Shown: positions 18,197 through 27,537, counted from the stretch's first letter. The stretch is DNA of 64,000 bases from Mucilaginibacter flavus (GCF_030409315.1 NZ_JAUFPS010000026.1:253133-317132), one strand, 5' to 3'. Made by a program: numbers and translations. The notes: generated by a model not told the origin, from the sequence alone.

Positions 18197-18694
18197 ATGA
18201 TGAATAACATTTCGGTAAATCAAGAATCAGTAAGAGTGACTGCTGGCTCAACTTACATTATTATTGACGGCCTTTATATAAGCGATATAAAAAAATCTGT
18301 TAAGGCTTTTGAAAGGGACGTTTCAATTGAAGAAATTCAACCAATCGTATTTCCCTATAATGAACTGGCTTTAGGCGAGTTTGTTGCCGATGTAGAACTT
18401 TTCGATGTAAGTAGAATAAAAAAGATAACATATGATAAGTCTCTTAGGGCTAAAAAGAACGTGGTGAGTACAGACACAGGACTGTTGTTATTTGTAAACA
18501 AGCCCGTGTTTTGGGATTTTATAGAAAGTTTTGATTACGATACTTTAGTTGATTCGGATGAAAGCTTGATAAATGAATCTTTTTGGCAATCGCTGATTAA
18601 GGGGTTTAATATTACTGATTTTGCATTGATAATTCCAACAATTTCAGGATCGTGTACATCCTCGGGCGGCGGTGGGATATATGAAATTAGTTGA
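18197..18694 (+). CDS. Putative immunity protein to the RHS toxin tip
   Basis: A 165-aa acidic, soluble protein without a signal peptide, starting 3 bp after the RHS toxin gene. It is AT-rich like the toxin tip. Position, size and cytoplasmic nature are those of polymorphic-toxin immunity proteins. The sequence matches no immunity family recognised here, so the assignment rests on context. It contains a central acidic stretch (SFDYDTLVDSDESL) and ends in a glycine-rich tail. Two ATGs (18197, 18200) are possible starts. Confidence 0.6.
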   Translation: MMNNISVNQESVRVTAGSTYIIIDGLYISDIKKSVKAFERDVSIEEIQPIVFPYNELALGEFVADVELFDVSRIKKITYDKSLRAKKNVVSTDTGLLLFVNKPVFWDFIESFDYDTLVDSDESLINESFWQSLIKGFNITDFALIIPTISGSCTSSGGGGIYEIS

Positions 18695-18759
18695 CAGAAA
18701 TGGGAGGGATAAAGCACAGGTTGTTTAGTTTCGTCCAGCTACCGCAAGCGTGTTTCGCT

Positions 18760-18782
18760 GCCGCAAGGCTGTGCCTTGTGGC
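18760..18782. repeat. REP-like GC-rich hairpin
   Basis: GCCGCAAGGC (18760-18769) and GCCTTGTGGC (18773-18782) form a 10-bp stem with one wobble pair and a 3-nt loop. It sits in an unusually GC-rich island (about 18735-18805) just after the toxin/immunity pair and resembles bacterial REP sequences. Confidence 0.45.
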
Positions 18783-18847
18783 CCGCGTTAGGTATCCCGC
18801 GTGCAAAGTAAGTGCTTTTAGATGAACGTAAAGTTGCAAAATAGACG

Positions 18848-18880
18848 AAGCCTGGCCAAAGAGTGCCGGGCTTTGTTATT
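18848..18880 (+). terminator. Probable terminator of the RHS operon
   Basis: AAGCCTGGC (18848-18856) pairs with GCCGGGCTT (18865-18873) through one wobble pair. The following T tract is weak (TGTTATT). Confidence 0.45.
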
Positions 18881-19325
18881 ATGTGCCCGTCATAGGTTTT
18901 AAAGAATAATTACCCCTCTTTAGCGCAAGTCATGTGTTGAAGGTAAGAGCGATGGCAGACTTGTGACTTGAATACCCGGATGTCTCAAAACATTCGGTTA
19001 TTTTTGTTAAGCGGCCGCTTCGCGTAAAGGACAGAAACCGGTACCGGCCTGTGAATAAGGCCTTGTGTAGTAGGAGTGGATAGCCTGGCACCGCTTATAC
19101 CAGCGGTGTACGCCATGATTAATTCAAAAGTCAAAACTGCGTAGCTATCTTGAACACCCTAAAGATTAATTATTGTGTAAAAAAATCAAAAGGCAAAAAA
19201 CAACAGGTTAGTTATTTGACTGAATATTCCTCAGCTGGCGCACCCGTTACGTGGCCGTTGCACAACGAATACCTATAATAAACAAATAAGTATTCATTGT
19301 CTAAACATTTCAGAAAAAGCTTAAT
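18881..19325. other. Gene-free stretch between the RHS operon and a transposase remnant
   Basis: No coding frame is convincing. A GC-rich part (about 19008-19120) contains several short inverted repeats, e.g. CCGCT/AGCGG around 19091-19106. It may be leftover ends of inserted DNA. Confidence 0.35.
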
Positions 19326-19670
19326 TTAAGCGTAGTTGAAAAAGTGCCCTTTAAAAGGTTCCAACAGGCTTATTATAATGCGCAGAAGCGACTTCCTTCC
19401 ATATTTAATTAACTTTTTAAGATTGTAAGCGATTCCTGCCATCAACATGCATTTATTGGCCAATGTTATCCCAATTGTATTTACTTTTCTCATTCCGAGG
19501 TATTCTATCAACGTTCCAATGACAGGCTCCACTGTGCTTTTTCTTATGATCATCATTTGTTTGCCATACGCATCGTTTAATCGTTTGTGCATATCGTCAA
19601 ACAGCGGAATTCTTAAGTTCAGATTTCCTGACCTGTTTTGTAAAATCTGCTCTGTCCGTACATCCAACAA
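19326..19670 (-). pseudogene. IS1182-type transposase, C-terminal remnant
   Basis: The 114-residue frame ends with a pattern typical of the C-terminus of Bacteroidota IS1182-family DDE transposases: IRKSTVEPVIGTLIEYLGMRKVNTIGITLANKCMLMAGIAYNLKKLIKY. The glutamate in TVEPV would be the last DDE residue. The rest of the transposase (about three quarters) is missing upstream, and no terminal inverted repeats could be assigned. It is a dead insertion-sequence remnant directly downstream of the toxin cassette, a common setting for cassette exchange. Confidence 0.7.
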
Positions 19671-19992
19671 CGATGTACAGAAAAAGAATAAAGCAAAATT
19701 GTATCGTGACTTTTTTCATAAATTGGTCACATTCATTCCAGTGTATGGCTATAAGTTTATTCCGGATTACAAGCGCTGGAATAGCGACAAGAATGGCCGG
19801 TCTTTAAGGCTTTTCATATTTCAAATCAGGCTGAAAAACTTTTTGTGCTTTTGCTAAACTGCAACTGGTTAAATACTACAGTAACAATTGCCGTTTCATG
19901 ACGTAAATTTTAATAATTTATAAGTGATTTAAGCGCTAATGAAACGCAGTAATAGGGGTAGTCAGTTTTTAAAAACACAAAAAGCGGGTAAC
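19671..19992. other. Gene-free stretch upstream of the transposase remnant
   Basis: No intact gene is seen. On the minus strand a 40-codon frame (19597-19719) begins MKKVTIQFCFILFLYIVVGC, which looks like a lipoprotein signal. It breaks off in the transposase remnant and may be the head of an interrupted gene. Confidence 0.3.
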
Positions 19993-20287
19993 TTAATGCA
20001 GCTTTACCTTTACGATTTTACCGTTCTCCTTTACCTCCATGAATTCTTCAATTTGATCCTGCATATCGTTGGAGTATTGTTTTTGCTGATAATAATCCGT
20101 CTGTCCGCCTTAGCTGTTGTAGCCGGTACCCGTATAGGCATTGTAGGTTCCCTTATAAGTATAGTCCAGCAATCCCTGCAGGAAATACTTCCCAGGAAGC
20201 ATGTCAGGGAATGTAAATTCCCCGTCACTATTAGTGATTGCCTCAAGCCGGTGAGCAATTACACCACTTGCTCTGATCAAATCCTGT
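19993..20287 (-). pseudogene. Fragment of a secreted protein with a carboxypeptidase-regulatory-like fold
   Basis: Read on the minus strand, about 95 codons give a coherent protein tail: ASGVIAHRLEAITNSDGEF, then TFPDMLPGKYFLQGLLDYTY and DYYQQKQYSNDMQDQIEEF, ending in a lysine/valine-rich stretch at the stop 19993. A TAA at 20110-20112 interrupts it, and the frame closes upstream near 20287. The SDGEFTFPDMLPGKY pattern resembles carboxypeptidase-regulatory/SdrD-B-like beta-sandwich repeats. The parent protein is not recognised. Confidence 0.5.
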
Positions 20288-20374
20288 CACTATATATGGG
20301 GAGCGATGAATATCAATGTATTGTTGTGTTTCTCAATATAGTAACTTTAAAAGCTTATACCTTTAATGAAAAAG

Positions 20375-21289
20375 CTATTGATGTAGGCCCCTGTGCTTTA
20401 GATAAAGTAATAACTTTTCAGGCCTGTCTGTCTGAATGATCGTCGCGCCATGATTAATCAGCCAATCCCAGCTATCCTTCGTGTTTTCTTTCTCAACAGC
20501 GGCATCATCATCATGACCGGCATTCAAACTTGCCCACAGTGAATTAATCCATATTCTTGATCCGTTACGGTTAATGAAAGCATGATTTGCTAAAACAGCG
20601 GAAGTATCCGTATGGAAATTAAGCTCAAAGGCTATGGGTTTTATATGTTGCTGGTAATCTGTGATTATTTGCATGGCCCCGGGTTTATCTAGATCTACCA
20701 CAGCCATGAAAGTGATGTTATCTAAGATAGACGGGTAACGTTTCTTCACTTCTTGAAAAAGTTGATCCGTTTTGAAGATCGCCTGTTTAAGTGTACCCGT
20801 TTTTTCCAATATGGCATAAGCTTCATTGTAGTAAGGATAACTTTTATCCAGGTTGATGAGCACTTTGCCTTTAACCAGCAGCATCACCTCCTCGAGCGTG
20901 GGTATGGTGTGGTTACCCACGCGTCCGATACCGTCCTTCAGGTGAAATTGCTTGAGCTCGTTTAAGGTATAATCACCTGGGTTACCTTTACCATTGGTCG
21001 TACGGTCGATGGTCGGATCATGTATGATCACAATGACACCATCTTTAGTTTTAGCTAAATCAAGTTCAACAATATCCACGCCCATTCGGATCGCATTTTT
21101 AAAAGCCTGTAAGGAGTTTTCAGGCGCATTGCGCCAGTCGCCCCGGTGAGCAGTTACCATGATGTGCTTGTCTAAGGAATTATGCAGCTGTTTGATCAGA
21201 CTGTCCGCCCGTGTCAGGTTTTGCGCCATTGCCACCTGACTGCATAGCATAGAAAGGATGGCGAAAACGATATTTTGATGATTCTTCAT
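20375..21289 (-). CDS. Secreted glycerophosphodiester phosphodiesterase (SusCD locus 1)
   Basis: A 304-aa protein with a signal peptide (ends near VAMAQ). It belongs to the GDPD TIM-barrel family, which hydrolyses glycerophosphodiesters to sn-glycerol 3-phosphate and an alcohol using a divalent metal. Catalytic motifs are AHRGDWRNAPENS (H48-R49), VELDLAKTKDG (about 75) and HDPTIDRTTNGKG (about 89); IIQTDRPEKL near the C-terminus closes the barrel. It is the last gene of the locus, 12 bp after the metallo-hydrolase, and probably acts in the periplasm or at the surface on products imported by SusCD. The true substrate may be a phosphodiester-bearing glycan rather than a lipid head group (inference). 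Confidence 0.88.
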   Translation of the reverse strand: MKNHQNIVFAILSMLCSQVAMAQNLTRADSLIKQLHNSLDKHIMVTAHRGDWRNAPENSLQAFKNAIRMGVDIVELDLAKTKDGVIVIIHDPTIDRTTNGKGNPGDYTLNELKQFHLKDGIGRVGNHTIPTLEEVMLLVKGKVLINLDKSYPYYNEAYAILEKTGTLKQAIFKTDQLFQEVKKRYPSILDNITFMAVVDLDKPGAMQIITDYQQHIKPIAFELNFHTDTSAVLANHAFINRNGSRIWINSLWASLNAGHDDDAAVEKENTKDSWDWLINHGATIIQTDRPEKLLLYLKHRGLHQ

Positions 21290-21300
21290 TTTTTGATTTA

Positions 21301-22584
21301 TTAATTTTCATGTACGGTATAGGGGCCAAATATATTGATCACTTTTAAGGACGTGCTGCGATCATCCAGCAGGTAAACAAAATACTTTTCACCGCCTGGC
21401 ATTACTCGGATTAAAACGTTGCCGTCAAAACTTTTAAACGCTTTGGCGATCCAAAAACCAAGATAGGTATTGGTTTCCGGTTGCATATAAGTATCAAATA
21501 CCAGGATGCTGTCGCCTGAAGTATTTCTTTGTGTGAGGCGAAAAGCGAGTTCCTGCCCCGGCTGGTCGGAGCACCAGCTTTGCACTACTATTATTTTAGG
21601 GGATAAGGCTTTAAGGAAAGTATTGTTATTGGCATCCCTGTTACCATGATGGTTGAGGGTCATTGCTTCTACTTTGCCGATTATTTTGGACATAGGCGTT
21701 TCCACATCTTTTCTACCCGGGTAAAAATCGCCTTCATAACCTGTGTTATCGCCGCCTGCATAATAGGTGAAAGGTCCATAAGTTATTTTAATAGCATTGC
21801 TTAAAGGGTTTTCATTGAACTTGCCTTTTTCCAATACCTGGCTTTCTGTGAAACAATTCACCGTTTGATCGCCCTGGCCTGACCAGATGGTACCATTGGA
21901 TTTAATATTGCGAACGGAAAAATCAGGGTACCGGTTGCGGTTAAACAGTAACTTGATCTGCTGGTCACTCCCTGCAATTAAGGCGGCCGCTTTTAACCCA
22001 CTATGGCTTTGCTGATAATTTAAAAAAGCCAGGTAATTGGCGAAAGTTAAGTTGTTTTTGTAATACTTTTTCAGATCGAGGGGATAACTGTAGTTTGGGT
22101 AACCCCTGTCCAGCATGTTGGTTATCGGGATCTGATCGCCTACATCTGTTAAGCCGGACAAGCGATAGGCACCGTTATTTGCTACCGGACTTCCTACTTC
22201 AATGTTCCCATAATGATCGCCGTGAAAATGTGTGATTAAGGCATAATCAATGGCCGGTTTCCGGCTTGCAGGCATGGTTTGCTTAATGTAGGCAGCGATC
22301 CATTCCCCTGGTCTTAAAGAACCATTCGGAAATGCCGGTGAAACCTTCAGCGGGTAATTCATTTTTTCGAATTCGGCAGCATTCATATCGCCCGCATCCA
22401 ATAACAGCGTCGTGCCATCCGGAAAGACCATGAAGCTGGCATTGCCTCGCCCTGTATTTATAAAATGGATGTCCAGCATACCTTCTTCCCATGGGGGGAG
22501 CGCTTGTTGATGGGTTTTGTTTTGCCCAAACACCGGATGGAGACTCAAGACTAAAAGAAAAACAAATAGTAATTTCATCATCAT
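21301..22584 (-). CDS. Secreted metallo-beta-lactamase-fold hydrolase
   Basis: The protein has a signal peptide (MKLLFVFLLVLSLHPVFGQ) and an MBL fold of the ComEC/MBL type. It shows IHFINTGRGNASFMVFPDG near the mature start, the metal motif THFHGDHYG (about 118) and NHHGN (about 311). A frame extends to 22629, but that start lies inside a terminator hairpin, so the run of three ATGs at 22576-22584 was chosen. It sits between SusD and GDPD of locus 1. Family members act as phosphodiesterases or nucleases as well as lactonases. The pairing with GDPD suggests a second phosphoester-cleaving step (inference). Confidence 0.75.
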   Translation of the reverse strand: MMMKLLFVFLLVLSLHPVFGQNKTHQQALPPWEEGMLDIHFINTGRGNASFMVFPDGTTLLLDAGDMNAAEFEKMNYPLKVSPAFPNGSLRPGEWIAAYIKQTMPASRKPAIDYALITHFHGDHYGNIEVGSPVANNGAYRLSGLTDVGDQIPITNMLDRGYPNYSYPLDLKKYYKNNLTFANYLAFLNYQQSHSGLKAAALIAGSDQQIKLLFNRNRYPDFSVRNIKSNGTIWSGQGDQTVNCFTESQVLEKGKFNENPLSNAIKITYGPFTYYAGGDNTGYEGDFYPGRKDVETPMSKIIGKVEAMTLNHHGNRDANNNTFLKALSPKIIVVQSWCSDQPGQELAFRLTQRNTSGDSILVFDTYMQPETNTYLGFWIAKAFKSFDGNVLIRVMPGGEKYFVYLLDDRSTSLKVINIFGPYTVHEN

Positions 22585-22591
22585 TTGAAGT

Positions 22592-22626
22592 AAAAAGCGG
22601 GGATCTTCTGAAAAGAAGCCCCCGCT
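22592..22626 (-). terminator. Terminator hairpin between susD and enzyme genes, locus 1
   Basis: On the minus strand AGCGGGGGCTTCT and AGAAGATCCCCGCT form a long stem with a small internal loop, followed by TTTTT (plus 22592-22596). It lies immediately after the susD stop and before the hydrolase start, so it would lower enzyme expression relative to susCD. Confidence 0.7.
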
Positions 22627-22632
22627 CAAAAA

Positions 22633-24039
22633 TTAATAACCCGGATTTTGCTTGATGGCAGGGTCGGTATTCACCTGAGATTGTGGAACCGGCATCAGTA
22701 AATTATGCTGGTCGATAGTGATCAGGATATTGTTGTCTTTAAACCATTGGTTCATTACGGTAACTGCCGTTCCTGTGCGTAACAAGTCGAACCAGCGATG
22801 GCCTTCGCCAATTAATTCCAGCCTTCGCTCCAGCGCAATGGCATCGCGCAGGGTGGCCTGGTTTGCAGCAGCGGTACCTGCCAAACCGGCCCGTGTCCTG
22901 ATCGCATTTAAATAAGTAACTGACTGGCTTACGTTACCCAGCTCATTTTCAATTTCAGCCAGCATTAAAATCACATCTGCATAACGCAAGACCACAAAAT
23001 CACTTGGCCCGTCTGCCAGTACGGTACTTGGCGGCGGGCTGAGTTTATTATCAAATGGAGCACCTGTAGCTGCCAAACTTACATAAACACCTTTACGCAA
23101 ATCGTTAGCAGCATAAAGGTTATACAAACTTAAGGTGGGCAGGTTATGGCCTTTGGCTCCACTTATCGTAGCTGATGGACTAAACTGCTGATACATTGGG
23201 CTGCCTTCTGAATTACCATTGATGCCGGATGTAAACTGCACACTAAAGATGATTTCTTTATTGTTCTCATTGCTTACAGCGAAAACATCCTGTACCCGCG
23301 GTAGTAATGCATGTTTCCCTGAATTTACTACAGTCAATAATTGCGTCTCGGCACCGGCATAATCTTTTAGTGTCAGGTAAACCTTTCCTAACAATGTCTC
23401 GGCTGCCGTTTTCATCACCCGTCCGGGTTGTGATGGCACATCGGGCAAAAAGCCAACAGCCGCTGTTAAATCGGTTTTGATCTGGGCATAAACCTGGGTG
23501 GCTGACTGACGGCCCTGACCAAATGCCTGATTCGGGTCGGTTGTTTCGGTAGTAACTAATGGCACATCACCATAAAGCCTGACCAGGTTAAAATACATTA
23601 GGGCCCTTATAAATAACATTTCCCCTTTTCTGGCCTGTTTGAGCGTGGCATTGGTATAGGTAATGCCATCTATACGATTTAACACCACATTAGCTTTTTG
23701 TATAGCCTGGTACGAATCACGCCAGGTCGTTTCAATGATGTCGTTAGATGGTATGGTTGTAAACTGGTCCAACTGACCAAAATTTCCGTTATCATTAGAG
23801 GGTACCTGATCGAACGTATTATCTGATGGTATTTCGGCAAATGCCGGAAGGTATAAACCATAGAGGCCTGTTGATTGCAAGTTGCCGTAAACGGCATTGA
23901 TATATTCTTCGGTCTCGGTTTGATTGGTCAGGAATTTACCGATATCCTTTGCCGTAGACGGACTTTGATAAAGCTCCTTTTTGCAGGACATCGTAGTAAA
24001 ACAAAAAAAGGCTATGATAATAATGAGTTTGTTTTTCAT
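22633..24039 (-). CDS. SusD/RagB-family outer-membrane lipoprotein, locus 1
   Basis: A 468-aa SusD-like glycan-binding lipoprotein. The signal ends in TMSC with the acylated cysteine followed by KKE. TPR-like helices include the typical GEMLFIRALMYFNLVRLYGDVPL motif, and the protein ends ...VNTDPAIKQNPGY, the usual SusD/RagB terminus. It works with the upstream SusC as the lid of a TonB-dependent import complex and is 12 bp from it. Its ligand cannot be told from sequence, but the flanking hydrolases suggest a phosphodiester-containing substrate (inference). Confidence 0.93.
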   Translation of the reverse strand: MKNKLIIIIAFFCFTTMSCKKELYQSPSTAKDIGKFLTNQTETEEYINAVYGNLQSTGLYGLYLPAFAEIPSDNTFDQVPSNDNGNFGQLDQFTTIPSNDIIETTWRDSYQAIQKANVVLNRIDGITYTNATLKQARKGEMLFIRALMYFNLVRLYGDVPLVTTETTDPNQAFGQGRQSATQVYAQIKTDLTAAVGFLPDVPSQPGRVMKTAAETLLGKVYLTLKDYAGAETQLLTVVNSGKHALLPRVQDVFAVSNENNKEIIFSVQFTSGINGNSEGSPMYQQFSPSATISGAKGHNLPTLSLYNLYAANDLRKGVYVSLAATGAPFDNKLSPPPSTVLADGPSDFVVLRYADVILMLAEIENELGNVSQSVTYLNAIRTRAGLAGTAAANQATLRDAIALERRLELIGEGHRWFDLLRTGTAVTVMNQWFKDNNILITIDQHNLLMPVPQSQVNTDPAIKQNPGY

Positions 24040-24051
24040 GTTTATAATCGC

Positions 24052-27000
24052 TTAAAATGTAACATTTGCGCCAAATATAAATGAGCGCGCTACGGGATAG
24101 TTGGTATTGGCAAGACCGTCGGTCAACACACTGCTGCTGGTGGCATCCGGGTTATAACCCCTGTATTTCGTCCAGGTAAACAGGTTGTTGGCTGTGGTGT
24201 ATAAGCGGATATGGCTGATTCTTATTTTCGACGTCCAGGCATCGGGCAGATTATAGGCTATCTGGAGATTGCGTAACCTTAAATAACTGCCGTCATAATA
24301 AAAGATACTGGAAGCCCTGGTTAAACGGCGTGCTGAGGATAAGTTGCCCAGGTTTGGCGCGGCGTAAAAACCGTTAGGGTTTGCAACGGGATCATAACGG
24401 TTATCAAAATAATACTGGCTTGGCATGGCAAACCCTTCTCCTGAATCATCCAGGGTGGCTAGTCCCCGGTCAAATATTTTGCGCCCGTAGACACCGTTGA
24501 AGGAGAAATTTAATTCGAACCTTTTGTAGTTTACATTACCCCCAAACCCATAGCTGAATTTAGGATTGTAGGTACCGAACGCTTTTTGATCGCGGCTGTC
24601 GATGATCCCATCATGATTGACATCCTCGACGATATAATCACCGACAAGCGTGCCGGCCAGATGCGGGGTGTTATTGATGGCTGCCTGGTTTTTATAAACA
24701 CCGGTAATATTGTAGCCATACATTTCCGCTACGGGGCCACCTACCTTAGTTACAAAATTGCTTTCCGCACCCTGGATAATTTGTGTTTGCCCCGGCGCAA
24801 GTGCCAGAACCTTGTTGACGTTGGTGGCTATATTGGCGTTAAAGCCCAGTTTAACTGCACCTGCTGTAAAATTGTTCCCGGTTAGTTCCAGTTCAAAGCC
24901 TTTGTTGTTTACCTTTCCAATATTTTGGATAGCCGATACAAATCCCGATTGCTCCGGAATAGGTACATTCAGTAGCAGGTTTTTGGTCGTTGCGTTGTAA
25001 TAATCCACCGCGAGGCTAATGTTCTGGAATAAGCCTAAATCAACACCGAGGTCTGTAGACGTCTTAGTTTCCCAGGTGAGATTATTATTAGCAGTTGTTG
25101 TTGCGGCGAAGCCTGGTGAAAGCGTGCTGCCAAAGACATAATTGTAATTGTATTCATTGACACCACCATTTGAAGAAGTAGAACCGACCAGTGCTTTGGA
25201 ACTGTACGAACCGATCTGGTTGTTACCGGCTGAACCCCAGCTTGCCCTTAATTTGGCAAAGGTTACCACATTATTCTCCGGAAAAAAGGATTCCTTACTG
25301 AGCACGTAACCGGCAGTAACCGAAGGGAAATTGCCCCACTTGTTGTTATCTCCAAAACGCGATGAGCCGTCCCGGCGTAAAGTACCGGACAATAAATATT
25401 TATCGAGATAGCTATACTGTATACGTGCGAGATAAGAAATCTGCGTCCATTTATATCGGTCTGCTGTGACGGCAAAAGCACTGGCACCTCCGATATTGGC
25501 GATATTATCGTCAGGTATGCCGGAACCTGTAATCGATGTAGCTGAACCGGTTTCAGATTGGAAGGTATAACCTGCAAGGACATCTAAAGTATGGTTGCCA
25601 ATACTCTTGTTGTAATTGACGGTGTTCTCGCTGATATAATTGTAAATATTACCGTCGTTCTCAACGGCCACAGCCGGTTTGGGTGCCGCTTGGCGATATG
25701 CCCCAACTGTTGATGGATTATAATAGTCGTAAAAGTTAGTTCTTACATCTGCTCCTGCCAGGGTTTTAAATTTCAGTCCTGTCACCGGCTCAAAGGTCAG
25801 GTAGGTATTACCAAACGTGCGGAAATCATTGCGGTTATTCTTGATCAGCTTAGCTAATGCAACCGGGCTTTCAGCCAATGCACCATCCTCGGGAGTATTG
25901 GCTTTGATCTGCTGACTGATTGTTGGAGAACCATCCGCGTTGTAAGTAGTAAAGAAGGGGTAATTGATCGTGATATCGCTTACAATGTCATTAGAATTGT
26001 TGCTGTTGTTGTTAAAGTACCTATCTTTTGAATAAGAAGGATTAACAGAAACGCCATAAGTGAACATTTTGGATAATTTGGATTCCAGTTTTACCGTACC
26101 GCTAAACCGCTCCAGGCCATTATTGATCACAATACCGTCCTGTTTAAAGTAGTTAGCCGAAACATAATAATTAGTTTTACCCGAGCCGCCTGAAACAGAA
26201 AAATTATAGCTGCTCATTGGTGCTTTGCGGAAAACCTCGTTAAGCCAATTGGTATTCGTGAGACCCGGTTGGTTATTTAGATAAGGTTGTAAGTAATTTA
26301 ATCGCAATTCACGTAAACTGGCGCCTTTAGCAACACGTGTCGCGCGGTCGTCCGTAATACTTCTGTTGGCAGGATCTTTGGAGATATATGCGTTATCCCT
26401 GGCTTCGGTAAAATATATGGCAGCCTGGTAAGCATCTACATATTTGAGGTTATCGTTTCTTTCCTGGAAACCGGTATAGGCATCAAATGAAACTTTTACT
26501 TTATCTGAACTGCCTTTCTTCGTGGTGATCAGGATCACACCGTTCGCGGCCCTTGATCCGTAGATCGCACCGGCTGCTGCGTCCTTCAATACGTCAATGG
26601 ATTCTATATCCTGTGGATTGATGGAGTTAAAGCTACTCCCCTCTGAGAGCGGAAAACCGTCTACGACGACAAGGGGTGAGCGCCCCGCCGTTAATGTCCC
26701 TATGCCACGGATAACGATCTGGGGATCTGTTCCCGGTTGTGCCGAAGCATCATTAATTACCACGCCGGCTGCTTTACCTGCAATCTGCTGTGCAAAACTT
26801 GCGCCCGAGTAACGGTTAAGATCAGCCGACTTTACTTTAGATATAGCACTGGTTAGTTTTTCCCTGGATTGATTGCCATAACCGATAACCACCACATCAT
26901 TGAGCTGTGATTGACCAAGTTCGAGCGAGACGCTGATTTCCTGCTGATCACCGACAGTGATTTCTTTTCTTTTAAAACCGATAAAGGAAAACACAATAAC

Positions 27001-27525
27001 CTGGTCTTTTTCCACGGCTAAGCTATATGCCCCGTTTTTATCTGTTACCGTGCCTTTTTGAGTTCCTTTGATCAATACGCTTACGCCCGGAAGCGGGATT
27101 CCTTTATCATCCGTCACCTTACCCGTGATTGTGAGCAGTAATTGGATTGGCTTTGAGATAGCCTGTTTTTCATTGATCACTACCGTATTATCCACAATAC
27201 TGTAAACGAACGGCTGATCTTTGACCAATAAGTCAAGCGCTTGTTTAATCGTACCGTTTTGCAGGTTGATACTTTCTATGGAGGCCTGCTTCAATAATTT
27301 GCTTTCGTACCAGAATAAGAAGTTGCTTTGCTTTTTGATCTGGCCGATCACCTTTTCCATAGAAACATTCTTCTCAGACAGCGTGATATTCTGCGCATAA
27401 GTAGCTGCCGACGAATTCAGGCACAGGATAGCTATTAAAAATACGGTGATCTTCATAACCAGAAATGTTTTAATTAATTGTCTTCGATTGATACGCCAAA
27501 GACGGAGGAGCGTATAAAAATTCAT
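24052..27525 (-). CDS. SusC/RagA-family TonB-dependent transporter with STN domain, locus 1
   Basis: An 1157-aa outer-membrane transporter. After a long leader with the hydrophobic core MKITVFLIAILCLNSSA come an STN secretin/TonB domain (about 47-118), a carboxypeptidase-regulatory domain (ITGKVTDDKGIPLPGVSV, about 130-205), the TonB plug with VVVIGYGNQSREKLTSAI, and the conserved SIDVLKDAAAGAIYGSRAANGVI segment. A C-terminal beta barrel ends in ...FGANVTF. The STN domain fits control through the adjacent FecR/sigma pair, since such transporters signal substrate binding to the anti-sigma. The leader upstream carries a terminator pointing the opposite way (27611-27642). Confidence 0.95.
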   Translation of the reverse strand: MNFYTLLRLWRINRRQLIKTFLVMKITVFLIAILCLNSSAATYAQNITLSEKNVSMEKVIGQIKKQSNFLFWYESKLLKQASIESINLQNGTIKQALDLLVKDQPFVYSIVDNTVVINEKQAISKPIQLLLTITGKVTDDKGIPLPGVSVLIKGTQKGTVTDKNGAYSLAVEKDQVIVFSFIGFKRKEITVGDQQEISVSLELGQSQLNDVVVIGYGNQSREKLTSAISKVKSADLNRYSGASFAQQIAGKAAGVVINDASAQPGTDPQIVIRGIGTLTAGRSPLVVVDGFPLSEGSSFNSINPQDIESIDVLKDAAAGAIYGSRAANGVILITTKKGSSDKVKVSFDAYTGFQERNDNLKYVDAYQAAIYFTEARDNAYISKDPANRSITDDRATRVAKGASLRELRLNYLQPYLNNQPGLTNTNWLNEVFRKAPMSSYNFSVSGGSGKTNYYVSANYFKQDGIVINNGLERFSGTVKLESKLSKMFTYGVSVNPSYSKDRYFNNNSNNSNDIVSDITINYPFFTTYNADGSPTISQQIKANTPEDGALAESPVALAKLIKNNRNDFRTFGNTYLTFEPVTGLKFKTLAGADVRTNFYDYYNPSTVGAYRQAAPKPAVAVENDGNIYNYISENTVNYNKSIGNHTLDVLAGYTFQSETGSATSITGSGIPDDNIANIGGASAFAVTADRYKWTQISYLARIQYSYLDKYLLSGTLRRDGSSRFGDNNKWGNFPSVTAGYVLSKESFFPENNVVTFAKLRASWGSAGNNQIGSYSSKALVGSTSSNGGVNEYNYNYVFGSTLSPGFAATTTANNNLTWETKTSTDLGVDLGLFQNISLAVDYYNATTKNLLLNVPIPEQSGFVSAIQNIGKVNNKGFELELTGNNFTAGAVKLGFNANIATNVNKVLALAPGQTQIIQGAESNFVTKVGGPVAEMYGYNITGVYKNQAAINNTPHLAGTLVGDYIVEDVNHDGIIDSRDQKAFGTYNPKFSYGFGGNVNYKRFELNFSFNGVYGRKIFDRGLATLDDSGEGFAMPSQYYFDNRYDPVANPNGFYAAPNLGNLSSARRLTRASSIFYYDGSYLRLRNLQIAYNLPDAWTSKIRISHIRLYTTANNLFTWTKYRGYNPDATSSSVLTDGLANTNYPVARSFIFGANVTF

Positions 27526-27537
27526 ACTTTTGTTTTG

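Noticed and set aside
19597..19719. Lipoprotein-like head on the minus strand (signal ending VVGC)
   Set aside because: Only 40 codons, overlapping the transposase remnant in another frame; too short to call as a gene.
19447..19857. 136-aa plus-strand frame
   Set aside because: Mostly antisense to the transposase remnant, which has a clear family match; the tail shows nothing recognisable.
19939..20439. 166-aa plus-strand frame
   Set aside because: Antisense to the regulatory-fold pseudogene and to the end of the GDPD gene, both of which read sensibly on the minus strand.
22585..22629. Upstream start for the metallo-hydrolase (MSGGFF...)
   Set aside because: Lies inside the terminator hairpin after susD and precedes the signal peptide; the ATG cluster at 22576-22584 is better.
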